Assembly: GCA_900208305.1 (NCBI GenBank)
Contig: OAPG01000016.1
Span: forward strand, 248,001-312,000
Source: Melanopsichium pennsylvanicum
Taxonomy: Eukaryota > Basidiomycota > Ustilaginomycetes > Ustilaginales
DNA length: 64,000 nt
Direction: 5' to 3'
Part shown: positions 40,709 through 50,827 of the stretch, piece by piece
Numbering within the stretch: position 1 is the first letter of the stretch
Layout of the letters: the number at the start of each line of letters is the position of its first letter
Notes under the pieces: model-generated
What the model saw: only the letters and a program-made list of their open reading frames with translations
The model's database searches: none
What the model was told of the DNA's origin: nothing
Position numbers and translations under genes: made by a program

Positions 40709-43700
40709 TTAACGCCATTGTTGACTGCTACTACCACTGCTATGTCCGTAATGTCCATGAGCAGGAGCAAAGCTAGTTGTGCCTTTCAATGGGATTTTAG
40801 GCGGTAAAGGAGGAGGAACCCCTACTGTTTTCTGATTGTCCTCCAATAGAAGATCAACATCACTTTCATCGTACAGAGAATCGTATTTGGGTCTCCACCG
40901 ATTTGCCGTCGCCGCTGCATTGTTCAGGTTCGAGTAAGCTGCATGATTGCCATTCGTGCTGGGCCAAGTTGGAGAAGCAAATGACGGTAGATGAATGGGC
41001 GATGCCGTTCGAAGTTCCGGAATAACATGGGACGAAGGTGTCTTCGATCCACCATCAACGTCCACAGCCAAACTTGGTGTGGGATGGGAACGAGAAGGTA
41101 CAGTAGCCTGCATAGAAGCAGCCGATGGTGGGATTTGTGTTTGTTGAGAAGCGGTGAGATTTTGCTCCGTGGCATCACGAGCAGCATAGTACGCTGCTAG
41201 TTGGGCTTTCTCACTCGCTCCATTGGCAGGGATCGCGGGAGGTGCTGGCGCTGGTGCTGAAGCTGTGCTTCCGCCTTGGACCATTCGCAACGATGGTTGA
41301 ATGTTTCCTTGAGTTTGAGCCTGGGCTGCACCTCCAGCAATACCACTGTTGTTGGTTTTTGCAGCGGCCTTCGCTTCGGCCTTGGCCTGTTTTCTTGCAT
41401 AGTGACTCGCCAACCTCTCTTTCTCCTCCGCACTCTGCTGCTCTGCTTCCGTCAAGTAACCTTGAACATCTGTTGCCGTCGCTGCTACTCTCTGCGGTTG
41501 CACCCCACACAAGCTGGGTGGGGTGGTCCGAGTTGGTGTGGCCACCGTGTCCGAAGGTTGGTGCGGCGTAGCATGGTGTACAGCAGATGCCACCTCTGGT
41601 GCATACAATCGATCCTGCTGACTTTGGCTGAGGGTGATAGGTTGGGAGGAGGAAGACTGAGAGAGATGCTGAGAGACAGCATCGCGAGCTTCGTAGTACC
41701 TTCGAAGCTGTTCCTTCTCGCTGATGGGTGGAGCGGGAGTAGCGGAAGACCCAGACCCACCATTTGGTGCTGATGTTGATGAAGAGACAGCTGGCAGAGG
41801 TGTTGGCGTGGGCGCGGCAGTGGGATTGTTTGCAAAGCTCAGAGCAGGTGCGGTCCTGGGCCACGCCCCTGGTAGACCTGCCGTGCCATTGCTGAGAGAT
41901 GCTGCTTGACGATGCCCTGACACAGGCTCGGAGGGACTAGTGACAGGCGCAGTCGATCCCTCGCCACGCTGATACGCGTCAGCTTCAGCTTTGGCACGCT
42001 CGTAGAGCTGTCTCTTCTCTTCTTCTGCAGTCATGTAGGAAGGATATGGCGCCGCTCGGCCAGAGACCGCAAGATTGCTTTGTACCGATTGGGTTGCTGC
42101 TGTTCGATTTGACGCAGCACTGCCCGAGCCATCTGCAACGGAGGCACCATCGGCAACATTTTGATTCGCAGGTACACTGCTCTGCGATGATGTGGTCGTC
42201 GCAGATCCCATCGCAGGAAAAGCTGCTCCTTGCGGATAGGAGCTCTGATATCTCTCTGCCTCAGCACGAGCTCGTTCAAAGAGCCTCGTCTTCTCAGCTT
42301 CTGCCGAAAGCCCTCCTGCTGCAGCACCCGGAGCTGGCGTGAGAGAGGGAGAAGCATTTGAGGATGCAAGATTTAACATGCTGTATGGTCGACCACCAAT
42401 GGCAGCAGGCGAGACCGGGGTGGAGGGAGAGCTCACACCTTGATGCAAAGCCCGGCGTTCGTCCGCTCGGCGCTGGTTGCGCTCTGCCTGCTGACGTGCG
42501 CGCTCATAGAGACGCTGCTTTTCAGCCTCGGCGGAAGTCATTGCACGATTTGAATTCGCACCAGGATCCTGAAGCGGTGCTGGCGAGGCTTGACGCTGTA
42601 CAGGAACAGGCTGATGGACAGGTTCGGGTCGCACGTATCGCGTCGTATCGATCTCGGGTGTTGCCGGACCCCGATACGGCAGCTCGCTGTAAGGGCTTCG
42701 ACCATCGGCTGGTGAAGCAGTGTAGCGCTCATCACTAGGAAGAGCGCCGCCCGCAGAGTACCGCAGATTCTGACCCTGCGTCAAGCCAACAGGAGAAGCG
42801 GTGCCGCTGTATTGAGAGTGCCTCCGCATATCTTGTTGAGGAGGAAGCTGCGCTTGCTGCTGGTATGGAGAGCGTTGCGGATAGTTGGGCTGGGGCTGTG
42901 TGTGACCGTCCTCACTTCGTTCTTGAATTGGCGTGACTCCTCCGCTATGGCCATGGTATGATGAGGCAGGCATGAGAACCGGATCGATTACAGTGCCGAG
43001 TACCATAGCACTCTGTGGACGATTAGTCGAGTGGAAGAGAGCTCGTGTTTCCTCTGGTTGCAGTTCACGTCCTTCGTAGATGCTTGGTGGGCCGGCAAAA
43101 GCTGGACGCGGAGCCTCGCCTGCTCCAAATGGTTGTGCAGATCCGTACTGACCCCACGAGAAGACCTGACCGGGGACGCCTCGACCTGCCATACCTGGGC
43201 CGCTGATGGCCGTGCCTTGCGTCATGATGGTGTCTCGTCTGCGCAAGTCGCCGCCAGGGTAGCCTGGATAATTGCCTCTACCACCCGAGTACGTCGAGGC
43301 GCCAAACGAGGCGGAACGTGTAATGGTTGGCTGGCCAATCGATGCAGGGGAAGGTGGCATCATAGAGCCGTCGTAAGTGCTCGACATATTTGGGTCTGCT
43401 GGAGCGGAGAGTCCAGGTACCCAGCCGATGCGGTCCATAAGTGCATCGCTTGCCGTCTTTGTAAAGTTGGACACTGTAATGGGGAGATGGTCGATGATGA
43501 TGGGCTTCTTGGCTGTGTCGACCTGCACACGCAAGGTATAAGAGACCTCGATATGCTTGGCAGTCTGGATAGACATGAGGGTATGCGTGCGAGGGATCTG
43601 ACATGCGAGGTCGAAAGTATGGGTGTCGCCTTTGTAGACTTTCTTGCCGAAGTTTTTGCTCTTCGACGAAAGTGTTTCGGCCTTTTGCGACGCTGCCTTG

Positions 43701-44425
43701 TTAGAACCAAATGTCTTCTTGGCGCTGCCTTTGAAAGTGATGGTCTCGCGGACGCTGAAAGAGATGTTCTTGACCTTGATGGGCGATACGCGGTCCGAAA
43801 TCACGATGATGCGAACATCGACGCTGTCTCCAGGACCGTAGCATGTGCGATTACGCATGACCTTGACTCTAATTTCATCTTGGATAACTTCATGGTCTTC
43901 TGGGGATGCGTAGACAGGCCAGGTGGAATGCAACTCGTGCTTGTCGAGCCAGAGGGGATGGGTGTTCTGAATGATGGAGCTGGTGACTTCCTTTTTGAGC
44001 AGGCCCTTCTTCGTCCTCACACAGAGAGAAGTGACCAGTTCGTACCCGATACCGGCATTCTTTTCGAGTTTGGCGCTTGGTGGGAGACCTTCCGGGATGG
44101 TGACTTGGAATGGGAAGTCAGCGGTTTGCAGCAACTCCCAGCCTTTCTCGGACTCGGACTTGTACGCCTCATCCTTGCGAGCCGACCAGACATCGATGGG
44201 GCCTCGTCCGATGAGTTCCCCCCAGCTTTCGCCTCCTGGAAGGGTCTCAAGCTTGCGAAGCTCGATTCGAAGCCATGCTGCCTTGAGTCCCTTGGTGCCG
44301 AGTCTTACTTCTACGGTACCGACGACGTGAGCGGAAGGACGTGTGCTGGATCCTACGATTCCAGGGAAGCCTTGAATGAACTCGCAATGCGGAGGTGGGC
44401 GTAGCGTGAGCTTGGGCTGCGACAT
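40709..44425 (-). CDS. Arrestin-fold trafficking adaptor with long repeat-containing disordered tail
   Basis: Single exon, 1238 aa. Residues ~1-165 form an arrestin N-domain (VVGTVEVRLGTKGLKAAWLRI, FPFQVTIPEGLPPSA). Residues ~175-335 form the C-domain (RNRTCYGPGDSVDVRI, KNISFSVRETITF, SYTLRVQVDTAKKPI). The remaining ~900 residues are Ser/Pro/Gln-rich. They contain six copies of a short charged helix of the form (A)E.EK.RLYERA.AEA, near residues 628, 705, 798, 900, 995 and 1068. A polyproline PPPLPPKIP near the C-terminus could bind SH3 domains. I see no canonical PPxY; PPSIY occurs once. Fungal alpha-arrestins recruit Rsp5-type ubiquitin ligase to plasma-membrane transporters; that role is inferred from the fold only. 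Confidence 0.88.
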   Translation of the reverse strand: MSQPKLTLRPPPHCEFIQGFPGIVGSSTRPSAHVVGTVEVRLGTKGLKAAWLRIELRKLETLPGGESWGELIGRGPIDVWSARKDEAYKSESEKGWELLQTADFPFQVTIPEGLPPSAKLEKNAGIGYELVTSLCVRTKKGLLKKEVTSSIIQNTHPLWLDKHELHSTWPVYASPEDHEVIQDEIRVKVMRNRTCYGPGDSVDVRIIVISDRVSPIKVKNISFSVRETITFKGSAKKTFGSNKAASQKAETLSSKSKNFGKKVYKGDTHTFDLACQIPRTHTLMSIQTAKHIEVSYTLRVQVDTAKKPIIIDHLPITVSNFTKTASDALMDRIGWVPGLSAPADPNMSSTYDGSMMPPSPASIGQPTITRSASFGASTYSGGRGNYPGYPGGDLRRRDTIMTQGTAISGPGMAGRGVPGQVFSWGQYGSAQPFGAGEAPRPAFAGPPSIYEGRELQPEETRALFHSTNRPQSAMVLGTVIDPVLMPASSYHGHSGGVTPIQERSEDGHTQPQPNYPQRSPYQQQAQLPPQQDMRRHSQYSGTASPVGLTQGQNLRYSAGGALPSDERYTASPADGRSPYSELPYRGPATPEIDTTRYVRPEPVHQPVPVQRQASPAPLQDPGANSNRAMTSAEAEKQRLYERARQQAERNQRRADERRALHQGVSSPSTPVSPAAIGGRPYSMLNLASSNASPSLTPAPGAAAGGLSAEAEKTRLFERARAEAERYQSSYPQGAAFPAMGSATTTSSQSSVPANQNVADGASVADGSGSAASNRTAATQSVQSNLAVSGRAAPYPSYMTAEEEKRQLYERAKAEADAYQRGEGSTAPVTSPSEPVSGHRQAASLSNGTAGLPGAWPRTAPALSFANNPTAAPTPTPLPAVSSSTSAPNGGSGSSATPAPPISEKEQLRRYYEARDAVSQHLSQSSSSQPITLSQSQQDRLYAPEVASAVHHATPHQPSDTVATPTRTTPPSLCGVQPQRVAATATDVQGYLTEAEQQSAEEKERLASHYARKQAKAEAKAAAKTNNSGIAGGAAQAQTQGNIQPSLRMVQGGSTASAPAPAPPAIPANGASEKAQLAAYYAARDATEQNLTASQQTQIPPSAASMQATVPSRSHPTPSLAVDVDGGSKTPSSHVIPELRTASPIHLPSFASPTWPSTNGNHAAYSNLNNAAATANRWRPKYDSLYDESDVDLLLEDNQKTVGVPPPLPPKIPLKGTTSFAPAHGHYGHSSGSSSQQWR

Positions 44426-45503
44426 GATCGACCCTCAAGGTCGCGGCAGCAGATTGCGACCTCGTTACCAGGCTGTGAGAGGCAATGGCGACGTTCCTGG
44501 CTTGCCGATGGCGTCAATGTTGCTGAGATGCTGGACGAACGTTGTACGTTTGTGAAGAACGGAAGTCAGGGACAGCAGTGGTCAGGTGAGGATAGAATGG
44601 AAAGGAACCAGGACTAGCAAAGCTTCAAGTTTGATCAGTACGTTTGCAGTACGTTTGCAGCTGGAGCAGTATTGTAACAGTGGTTACTGAAATGTGGAGA
44701 GATCGTAAGTTTGACAAGAGAAACAGAAACGGAAAGGTGCTATACAGTAAATTATTAGATGTTTACTATCCATACTAAAATGCTCTATTTGGTTTGGCTG
44801 TGCTGTGCCACTTTGCTTTGAGCGATGCAACCTATCTAGGACCCTGAACTCGATTGCTAAGTGCTCCTTGCGTGGCAATTGCTCCAAGCGAGCGAAAATC
44901 TCAAAAGAAAAACCACCAAATGTCAATCTCCTCCTATCCAATTCGAGAGCACGATATAATGCGGTCTGCAGCCAATGCATTCATCACAGACCATCCCACC
45001 AGTCTTGGCCAAGATACCTACCTGATTAATTATAAAACAAACAAATAAACCCCATTTCAAAATACATAGTTTCCATATAATCCTTTCTCATACGTACAGC
45101 CATTTGCAGCCGCGTTTCTCTCCACACCAATACACAGTGACAGTCAAGTGTTCTGCACCACATCCACAATTCGAAGAAACACCAAAAGAGGCCCAGGACG
45201 TTAGGTCACCGCCTCCTCGCAATTCACATGTTGAATGTAGCCTTTCGTGACCAAGTTTCATGCACAGGGCGAATACCAAGATGGGTATCAATTGAGTGAC
45301 GGATTCAGCACAAAGCAAGTGACAGAACATGGACCGGTGCAAGCAGGTACGTCCCACTTTCTAAGATCGAGCCGTTGCGTTTGGGCGCGAGGCTTTGGCG
45401 ACTTGTTCTGACTGACCGCGGATAGCCCAGTGTTCGAGGAGGGATGTAAGGGTCCACCAACGTCTGGAAGGATGGATGGGACCGAATTGCCCTTTTGCAC
45501 AAC
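44426..45503. other. Intergenic region between arrestin and DDHD genes
   Basis: A 1.08-kb spacer between two genes on the same strand, serving as arrestin promoter and DDHD 3' region. It contains a tandem CAGTACGTTTG pair (44636-44657) and TATACAGTAAATTA near 44741. Short frames here are not convincing. Confidence 0.55.
44636..44657. repeat. Tandem 11-bp duplication (CAGTACGTTTG x2)
   Basis: Two exact head-to-tail copies upstream of the arrestin gene. They could be a duplicated regulatory site or slippage. Confidence 0.8.
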
Positions 45504-48500
45504 TTACTCCCAGCCCTCGACATCCCGGTACTCTAGACTCCTCTCGAGTCGATCGTTGTCGGCCATGAGCTGGGTAATCAGGAAGTCAGCAAAATCAATT
45601 TTTGTCCAGTAACTCATGTGGGCAGTCATCAGCTCAGTATACTGATTGATCGTGCTCAGCAGGCTGTAACCTTCCACCGGCATGTAGTAGTCGATTCGGT
45701 GGAGTGGATTGAGTGCGCGAAGTCTGGCCTCAGCCCTCGCTTTTCGCTTAGCGCTGATGCCCTTCTTCCTCTCCTCGTCGGCGGCTTTCCCGCGCTCCTC
45801 TTTGCGCTTCTCTTCTTCTTGCGCCTGTTCTTTGAGCTTGTCGCGAAGGCCGTTCGCGTCTTGACGAGCTTCCCTCACCTCGTCCGACTCCGACATCTCC
45901 ATGCTGGATCGATAGGCACTTTCATCGCCCGTTCGCTCGCCGTCGGCCTCTCTAGCCGGCTTCGTATTTTTCCGGTTCGCCGCTGCTCGCGCTTGATTCA
46001 TAGCAGCTTCGCCTGCTTTACGGCTCCAGGACCCAAAGAAGCCCTTGGATCGCTTGGCAGCTGCCGCTTTTCGCTTGGCTACTCCAGGATCCGAGTCTGC
46101 TGCGCTGTTCAAGCCGAAAGACTGCGAGCCGCCGTCTTCAACGATGTCGTGATTCTCTGCTTCTGCGTCGGCTCGCAGCACACTGCGAATGACTTTGTTG
46201 AGCGGCACCGGCTTCAACATCTTGGCATACTGCACATCCACACAAGGGCTGGCCCTTGTCGCCACCGGATCGTATTGATTCCAGATGTTATAGAAGTTGG
46301 TGATGGCCAGACAGCCATATTTGCCCTGCTTGTCCAGCGTAACACCCGCCTCGTCCTGAACATACCGACTCGAGCGAACCAGGCCGCTCCTTGCTATCAG
46401 TTGGGCGCGGTGCAGAACAAAGAAGAGTGCCACGGGAGCCCCGACAGCAAAGAAGCTATGCGTGTTGAAGAGCAAGTGGCGACTGGCCGCTTCTTGCACG
46501 TCTTGGCGGCTCAAGTCCTTCACGGCAGGGACCCGATTCGGCTGTTGCGACAGTAGATCGGCCGAGATGACCGTGCCCAGACTGTGGGCGACAATGTGCA
46601 CCCGACCTTTCTTGGCCTCGAAGTCGGAGTTGCGCTTGGCGAAAAGACGATACTGTCGATTGGCTTGCAAGATGACCGATTTCACAACGTGCGCCTTGTG
46701 CTGCGAAAGGTACATGGGGATGTCCATCAGCACATCCTTGACCAGGGTTCGTACGATTGGGATACCGTCGTCGCCAAAGATATGGTCCATCTCTAGCTCA
46801 ACCCCATTGTCATACATCATCGAGTCCGGGTCTTCCGCATCAGAGTCCTGATCTGCCCAGTTTTCGTCGTTTTCCATCTGATGGAAGCCAGTCTGCCAGT
46901 GAATTGGTAGGATTTGCATGCGGCGCTTGGCGGCAAGTCCGCTCAGTCCGCGGCCCCCAATCTCGCTTGGCGTCTTAGAAGTGTTGATTCGAGTCTGCAG
47001 CAGTGCACGAAAGGTGTTGATGGCGAGCGTGAAATCAAAGCTCTTCCATTCACCAGCCAATCTTTGTCCAATGCCGTGAATGGCCAGCAACAGCTCGGGA
47101 GGTCGTTCGCTTTCTGCGCAAGCCTCCGCTTGCTCCTCCTCATCATCAAACGTATCTGGATCATCCCAGTCCACTACAGAGTCTTGCCTCTCGTCTTCTT
47201 GGCGCAACTTTTCCTCTGCTTGAGCTATAGGGCGTTTCTCTGCCGGCTCTGGCCCTGGTAGATCATCTTGAATTTTGCGCTGCGCCTCTTTGAACGACTC
47301 GCCGATGTTGTCTTGGTGTGACGGTGTCAGCGCGCTCGCTCCTGTCTGTGTTTCCGTATCGCTGTCTTTGTCCGTAGTTGACGTAGCTGACGATGATACA
47401 TCCGCGCCATTCCAGACGCCGAGCCTGGATGCAACCGAGCGGAGCAACTCGTTGGCTGGCGCCGAAGTGGACGACATACCGCCGGCCGCCATCGCGGAGA
47501 GATTGCGCAGTGTGGTCTTCGCAGCAATTCTAGATGGAGTCGCCTCGACATGGGTCTTGTCCACATTCAAAGAGGGCTGCGAAGGGCTAGAAGCCAAGGT
47601 GCGGAGCTCCTTCCCAGCTGGGGAATGATCTACTTCCTCGGCGCGCTCTTTTGAGATTTTGACGTCCGTAGTTTCAGCGTCGTCAACAACGACCGGCACA
47701 CCATCGTCATCATGCAAAGCTTCCGTCAAGCTACTCTCGAGCTCCCATGTGTCTTCGCCTGGTACTCTGGGTACAGGGAATCGCTTCTCTGAGGAGAATG
47801 ACGGCCGCCCGAACTTGGCTCGCCGCGCTGCCGTCTTGTTGCTGCTGCTCCCTTGTTTAGCCTCATTGAGCTGGACCTGTGTTTGATATCCACGGATGAG
47901 GAGCTGTCCTCCGCTGTGTTCGCCGCTCCAAGCAGTGAAGAATTGTTTGGAGAGACGGTTCGAGAAGCCCTCGTAGTATAAACGCGCAAGACGAGGTCCT
48001 TGAAAGATGACAAAGCTGTTTTTTAGGGTCTTGAGGTCGCATTTTAGTTTAGCCTCAGCCTCAGCGCCGAGAGAGACGGACGACTTGAGCTCGTCTGTGT
48101 ATGAAGAGAGCCAGGGACGCAGCGTTTGGAAATGCAGTTCGAGCTCAGCAGCAAGCGCTGTGGAGCAAGGCGTGAGTTTGCTTGCCTCGAAGAACCAACT
48201 CGCTCTCGTGATGCGGAGCTTCGGGCCTTTCCAGAAGACTGGACTCATGGAAAACTCGCTGATGTCGGCATCATAGAGTCGATCAGTCCCCACAGCGATC
48301 TTGTGAGACACATCCTCGGCGTCAGGATCGGTAGGCTCCCATTGTTTCAGAGAATCCTTGACCTCACCCGCCTGGACTTTGCCATCAGTCTCGGGTAAGG
48401 TTGGAAGCTCGAGGTTACCACCTTTCTGCTCAGTCCATTTCTTCCATGCTGCTTCGAGACTACGACTATCTTTGACCAAGAAAGACTCCCAACCTTTACC

Positions 48501-48827
48501 AGAGTCTGATGTGCGGACCCATCTGGTATGCAGCGTGGGCCCTTCGTTGTCAACATCTGCATCTTGGTTGTCCTCTCCCTCAACTTCGTGGATGTCATTG
48601 ATGGTCCGGAACTGACTCGATTTCTCTTCTTGCGTGGATGATTCAGTCGAGTGCTGGTTATACGATTTGCTCTTATAGCTCGACCTGTTGCGCTTTACCA
48701 AAGGTTGCGATGCCTGTCGGATGAATTCGGCTCTTCGTTGCTTGGACGACTGGTCGGGAGGCCCGGATGCCTGTGCTTGCTCGTCTCCGCTGGTGCTGTT
48801 GGCCAGCTGCTCTTTACACTCGCCCAT
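45504..48827 (-). CDS. DDHD-domain intracellular phospholipase (PA-PLA1 family)
   Basis: Single exon, 1107 aa. The N-terminal half has a Trp-rich region (TRWVRTSDSGKGWESF, ~100-125) like other fungal DDHD proteins, then a long acidic, Ser-rich linker. The lipase core starts at LLLAIHGIGQRLAGEW (~585). The nucleophile elbow is HIVAHSLGT with Ser749. The DDHD domain spans about 784-1095, with FFAVGAPVALFFVLH, NQYDPVATR and HMSYWTKIDF, supplying the metal/catalytic Asp and His residues of the family name. A basic, coiled-coil-like insert (~905-1020) interrupts it. These enzymes hydrolyse phosphatidic acid or other phospholipids at Golgi/ER or mitochondrial membranes; yeast Ddl1 and mammalian DDHD1 are relatives. 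It shares a 440-bp divergent promoter with the JmjC gene. Confidence 0.93.
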   Translation of the reverse strand: MGECKEQLANSTSGDEQAQASGPPDQSSKQRRAEFIRQASQPLVKRNRSSYKSKSYNQHSTESSTQEEKSSQFRTINDIHEVEGEDNQDADVDNEGPTLHTRWVRTSDSGKGWESFLVKDSRSLEAAWKKWTEQKGGNLELPTLPETDGKVQAGEVKDSLKQWEPTDPDAEDVSHKIAVGTDRLYDADISEFSMSPVFWKGPKLRITRASWFFEASKLTPCSTALAAELELHFQTLRPWLSSYTDELKSSVSLGAEAEAKLKCDLKTLKNSFVIFQGPRLARLYYEGFSNRLSKQFFTAWSGEHSGGQLLIRGYQTQVQLNEAKQGSSSNKTAARRAKFGRPSFSSEKRFPVPRVPGEDTWELESSLTEALHDDDGVPVVVDDAETTDVKISKERAEEVDHSPAGKELRTLASSPSQPSLNVDKTHVEATPSRIAAKTTLRNLSAMAAGGMSSTSAPANELLRSVASRLGVWNGADVSSSATSTTDKDSDTETQTGASALTPSHQDNIGESFKEAQRKIQDDLPGPEPAEKRPIAQAEEKLRQEDERQDSVVDWDDPDTFDDEEEQAEACAESERPPELLLAIHGIGQRLAGEWKSFDFTLAINTFRALLQTRINTSKTPSEIGGRGLSGLAAKRRMQILPIHWQTGFHQMENDENWADQDSDAEDPDSMMYDNGVELEMDHIFGDDGIPIVRTLVKDVLMDIPMYLSQHKAHVVKSVILQANRQYRLFAKRNSDFEAKKGRVHIVAHSLGTVISADLLSQQPNRVPAVKDLSRQDVQEAASRHLLFNTHSFFAVGAPVALFFVLHRAQLIARSGLVRSSRYVQDEAGVTLDKQGKYGCLAITNFYNIWNQYDPVATRASPCVDVQYAKMLKPVPLNKVIRSVLRADAEAENHDIVEDGGSQSFGLNSAADSDPGVAKRKAAAAKRSKGFFGSWSRKAGEAAMNQARAAANRKNTKPAREADGERTGDESAYRSSMEMSESDEVREARQDANGLRDKLKEQAQEEEKRKEERGKAADEERKKGISAKRKARAEARLRALNPLHRIDYYMPVEGYSLLSTINQYTELMTAHMSYWTKIDFADFLITQLMADNDRLERSLEYRDVEGWE

Positions 48828-49267
48828 CTCTAGTCCATTCCTTTTTCGCTAAGTAAAGACCAGAAACGGAGAAGAAGGTAGCGATAGTGTTGAAAAGACC
48901 TGAATTGTAAGTGACGATGCAGGAGGAGGATGTCCGAAAGGGGGGCACGATACAACGGGATATCCGCGTGCCTGTAAGCCTGTTTCATAACGTGCATGGT
49001 GCCCTCCACTTTGCACCAAAAATCGACGTGTCGGTTGAAAGCCCGTCTTCACACCGGTTGCCCCTGCCATCGGAACTGCCGTGATAGCTCAGTCGTCTCG
49101 ACAGTAGTCTGTCCGGAGCCACACTTTTTATTTCATTTTTGGATTTGGTGAGAGCTGGACCGTAAATCTCAAATTATCCGAGATGGCCGGTCAGCACTTT
49201 GATCTCTTCAACACCATGGTCCCGAGATACCGTTAGCTGAGCATTTCCGTGCGCTGTGCGAGAGGAG
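48828..49267. other. Divergent promoter DDHD / JmjC genes
   Basis: A 440-bp spacer between start codons. No clear TATA box is seen. A tRNA A-box-like stretch with a following T run near 49080-49132 lacks a B box and is not called. Confidence 0.55.
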
Positions 49268-50827
49268 ATGGTCGACTCTCAATGGGGCCAGCCTGACCAT
49301 CTTCAGACAGTCCGTCTCGTTCTCGACGAGCTTCAAGGGCTTCATCAACAGCCGAATGAACCTGACAAGGACGCTTCTTGTGCGCGGTCTGATGCTTCCG
49401 GTCTTGCCGCAAGGAGGCAGCTTCGACGTATCGCCGTACAACTCAAGCGGAATGCAAATCCTCCTAATGCTCATTGTCAGCCTAGTTCGAATCTCTCAGC
49501 GCTGTCCACGCTGACACGCCTCTGCGATCAAAAATTTGTCACATACAGTTACGCCAGCATCCCAAAGATATGGCGAGCCGTCTATGTGGACGCACAGCTG
49601 TTAAAGGCATGCTATGCTCTCGAAAGCCGGTTTGACACTGACACTGACGAAGCAGAGCTTCTTCGTATATGCATTCGCGATATTGATCTGGCCCTAATTG
49701 TCGCAGGTGCTGCTTCGATGTCCAAGAACGGTCACTGTCACAACCTCATCTCCGCTTTGCAGTGCAGACTACTCGAGCTCGATACTGAACGCCATCATAG
49801 GCTGGATCGACCCTTTATTGATCGTGGACCACCTCGAAAACGTGTCAGAGTGATGCTGTCCGAGCCCTCAGAGCCGACATTCGAATCATTCGCACAGGCT
49901 GAATTGGATATCCAGGAGTACAGTTTCGATCAGGCACCTTCCTTCATGGAACTGGCAGCTCCAGACTCAGAAGTTCGGTCGAAGCCCTTCATCGTCAGGA
50001 GGTATGCTCAAGGTGCTGGATGGTCCGCCGTGCAGTCAGGCGTCGGCGACGCTTGTCAAGGCTCCTGGTCCTCGATGGGGCACTTACTTCGCGTAGCGGG
50101 ACCAGCGAGGGTCGTTCCCGTCGAAGTCGGCGCAGACTACTCGCGCGAGGACTGGGGTCAGGATGTCATGCTCTGGACTGATTTCCTCCAGCGATGTCAC
50201 TGGGACCAGCCGGTTCTGCCCTCTGAGAAAAGCGAGCGAGGTCACGACAGATCGGAACTGCGCCATCCTGTCCTCTACATGGCCCAGCACGACCTGTCTA
50301 GTCAGTTCCCTGCGCTCGAACGAGACTATTCGCTGCCCGACTATGTCTATATATCTCCACCACCTCCGAAAGACTGGCCAGACTACAGAGCTCCGGTTAC
50401 ACCAGATGGCGTCAGCACCAATCTCTGGATCGGACCTGCCGGCACAGTATCTCCCCCGCACTACGACCCTTACTACAATTGTTTCGTCCAAGCAGTGGGC
50501 TACAAAGAGGTATGGGTCGCGCCTCCGCATTTCTGTCCTTCCAACACTTTTATCGACTCTGGAGAAGCGTCAACCAATCACGAGCTCAACACATCCTTGT
50601 CAACAGAGGAAAGCTCTGCGAGATTGCAAGACTCAATTACCGGTAACCTGATGACAAACACAGCCCGTGTTGATGTCTTTGATCCTGTCGAGCTGATCCC
50701 CGACCGTGTCAGAGCTGCAGCCGCCAGAGCAATCCTGCAGCGAGGTGATCTTCTGTACATGCCGCCAGGCTGGTGGCATTCGCTCCGAAGCTTGACCCGA
50801 AGCTTTTCAGTCTCAATGTGGTTTTGA
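49268..50827 (+). CDS. JmjC-domain Fe(II)/2-oxoglutarate oxygenase, JMJD5/KDM8-like
   Basis: A 519-aa single-exon protein; ATG 49268 is the first ATG in the frame. The N-terminal ~240 residues are mostly helical (YASIPKIWRAVYVDAQLL). The JmjC cupin follows: PVEVGADYSREDW, then YMAQHDLSSQFPALERDY, which is the hallmark of the JMJD5/HSPBAP1-type subfamily. Iron ligands are His398 and Asp400 (HYD) and His504 (PPGWWHSL). The PPHYDPYYN / GYKEVWVAPP surroundings fit 2-oxoglutarate binding. JMJD5-type enzymes hydroxylate protein side chains, and histone demethylase activity has been disputed; the substrate here is unknown. It is transcribed divergently from the DDHD phospholipase. Confidence 0.92.
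   Translation: MVDSQWGQPDHLQTVRLVLDELQGLHQQPNEPDKDASCARSDASGLAARRQLRRIAVQLKRNANPPNAHCQPSSNLSALSTLTRLCDQKFVTYSYASIPKIWRAVYVDAQLLKACYALESRFDTDTDEAELLRICIRDIDLALIVAGAASMSKNGHCHNLISALQCRLLELDTERHHRLDRPFIDRGPPRKRVRVMLSEPSEPTFESFAQAELDIQEYSFDQAPSFMELAAPDSEVRSKPFIVRRYAQGAGWSAVQSGVGDACQGSWSSMGHLLRVAGPARVVPVEVGADYSREDWGQDVMLWTDFLQRCHWDQPVLPSEKSERGHDRSELRHPVLYMAQHDLSSQFPALERDYSLPDYVYISPPPPKDWPDYRAPVTPDGVSTNLWIGPAGTVSPPHYDPYYNCFVQAVGYKEVWVAPPHFCPSNTFIDSGEASTNHELNTSLSTEESSARLQDSITGNLMTNTARVDVFDPVELIPDRVRAAAARAILQRGDLLYMPPGWWHSLRSLTRSFSVSMWF

Noticed and set aside
43031..44404. 457-codon forward frame opposite the arrestin gene
   Set aside because: It covers the conserved arrestin domains in antisense; no domain or start context of its own.
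49080..49132. tRNA-like A-box (TAGCTCAGTCGT) followed by a T run
   Set aside because: No B box (GGTTCGANTCC) and no pairing acceptor or T stems can be folded.
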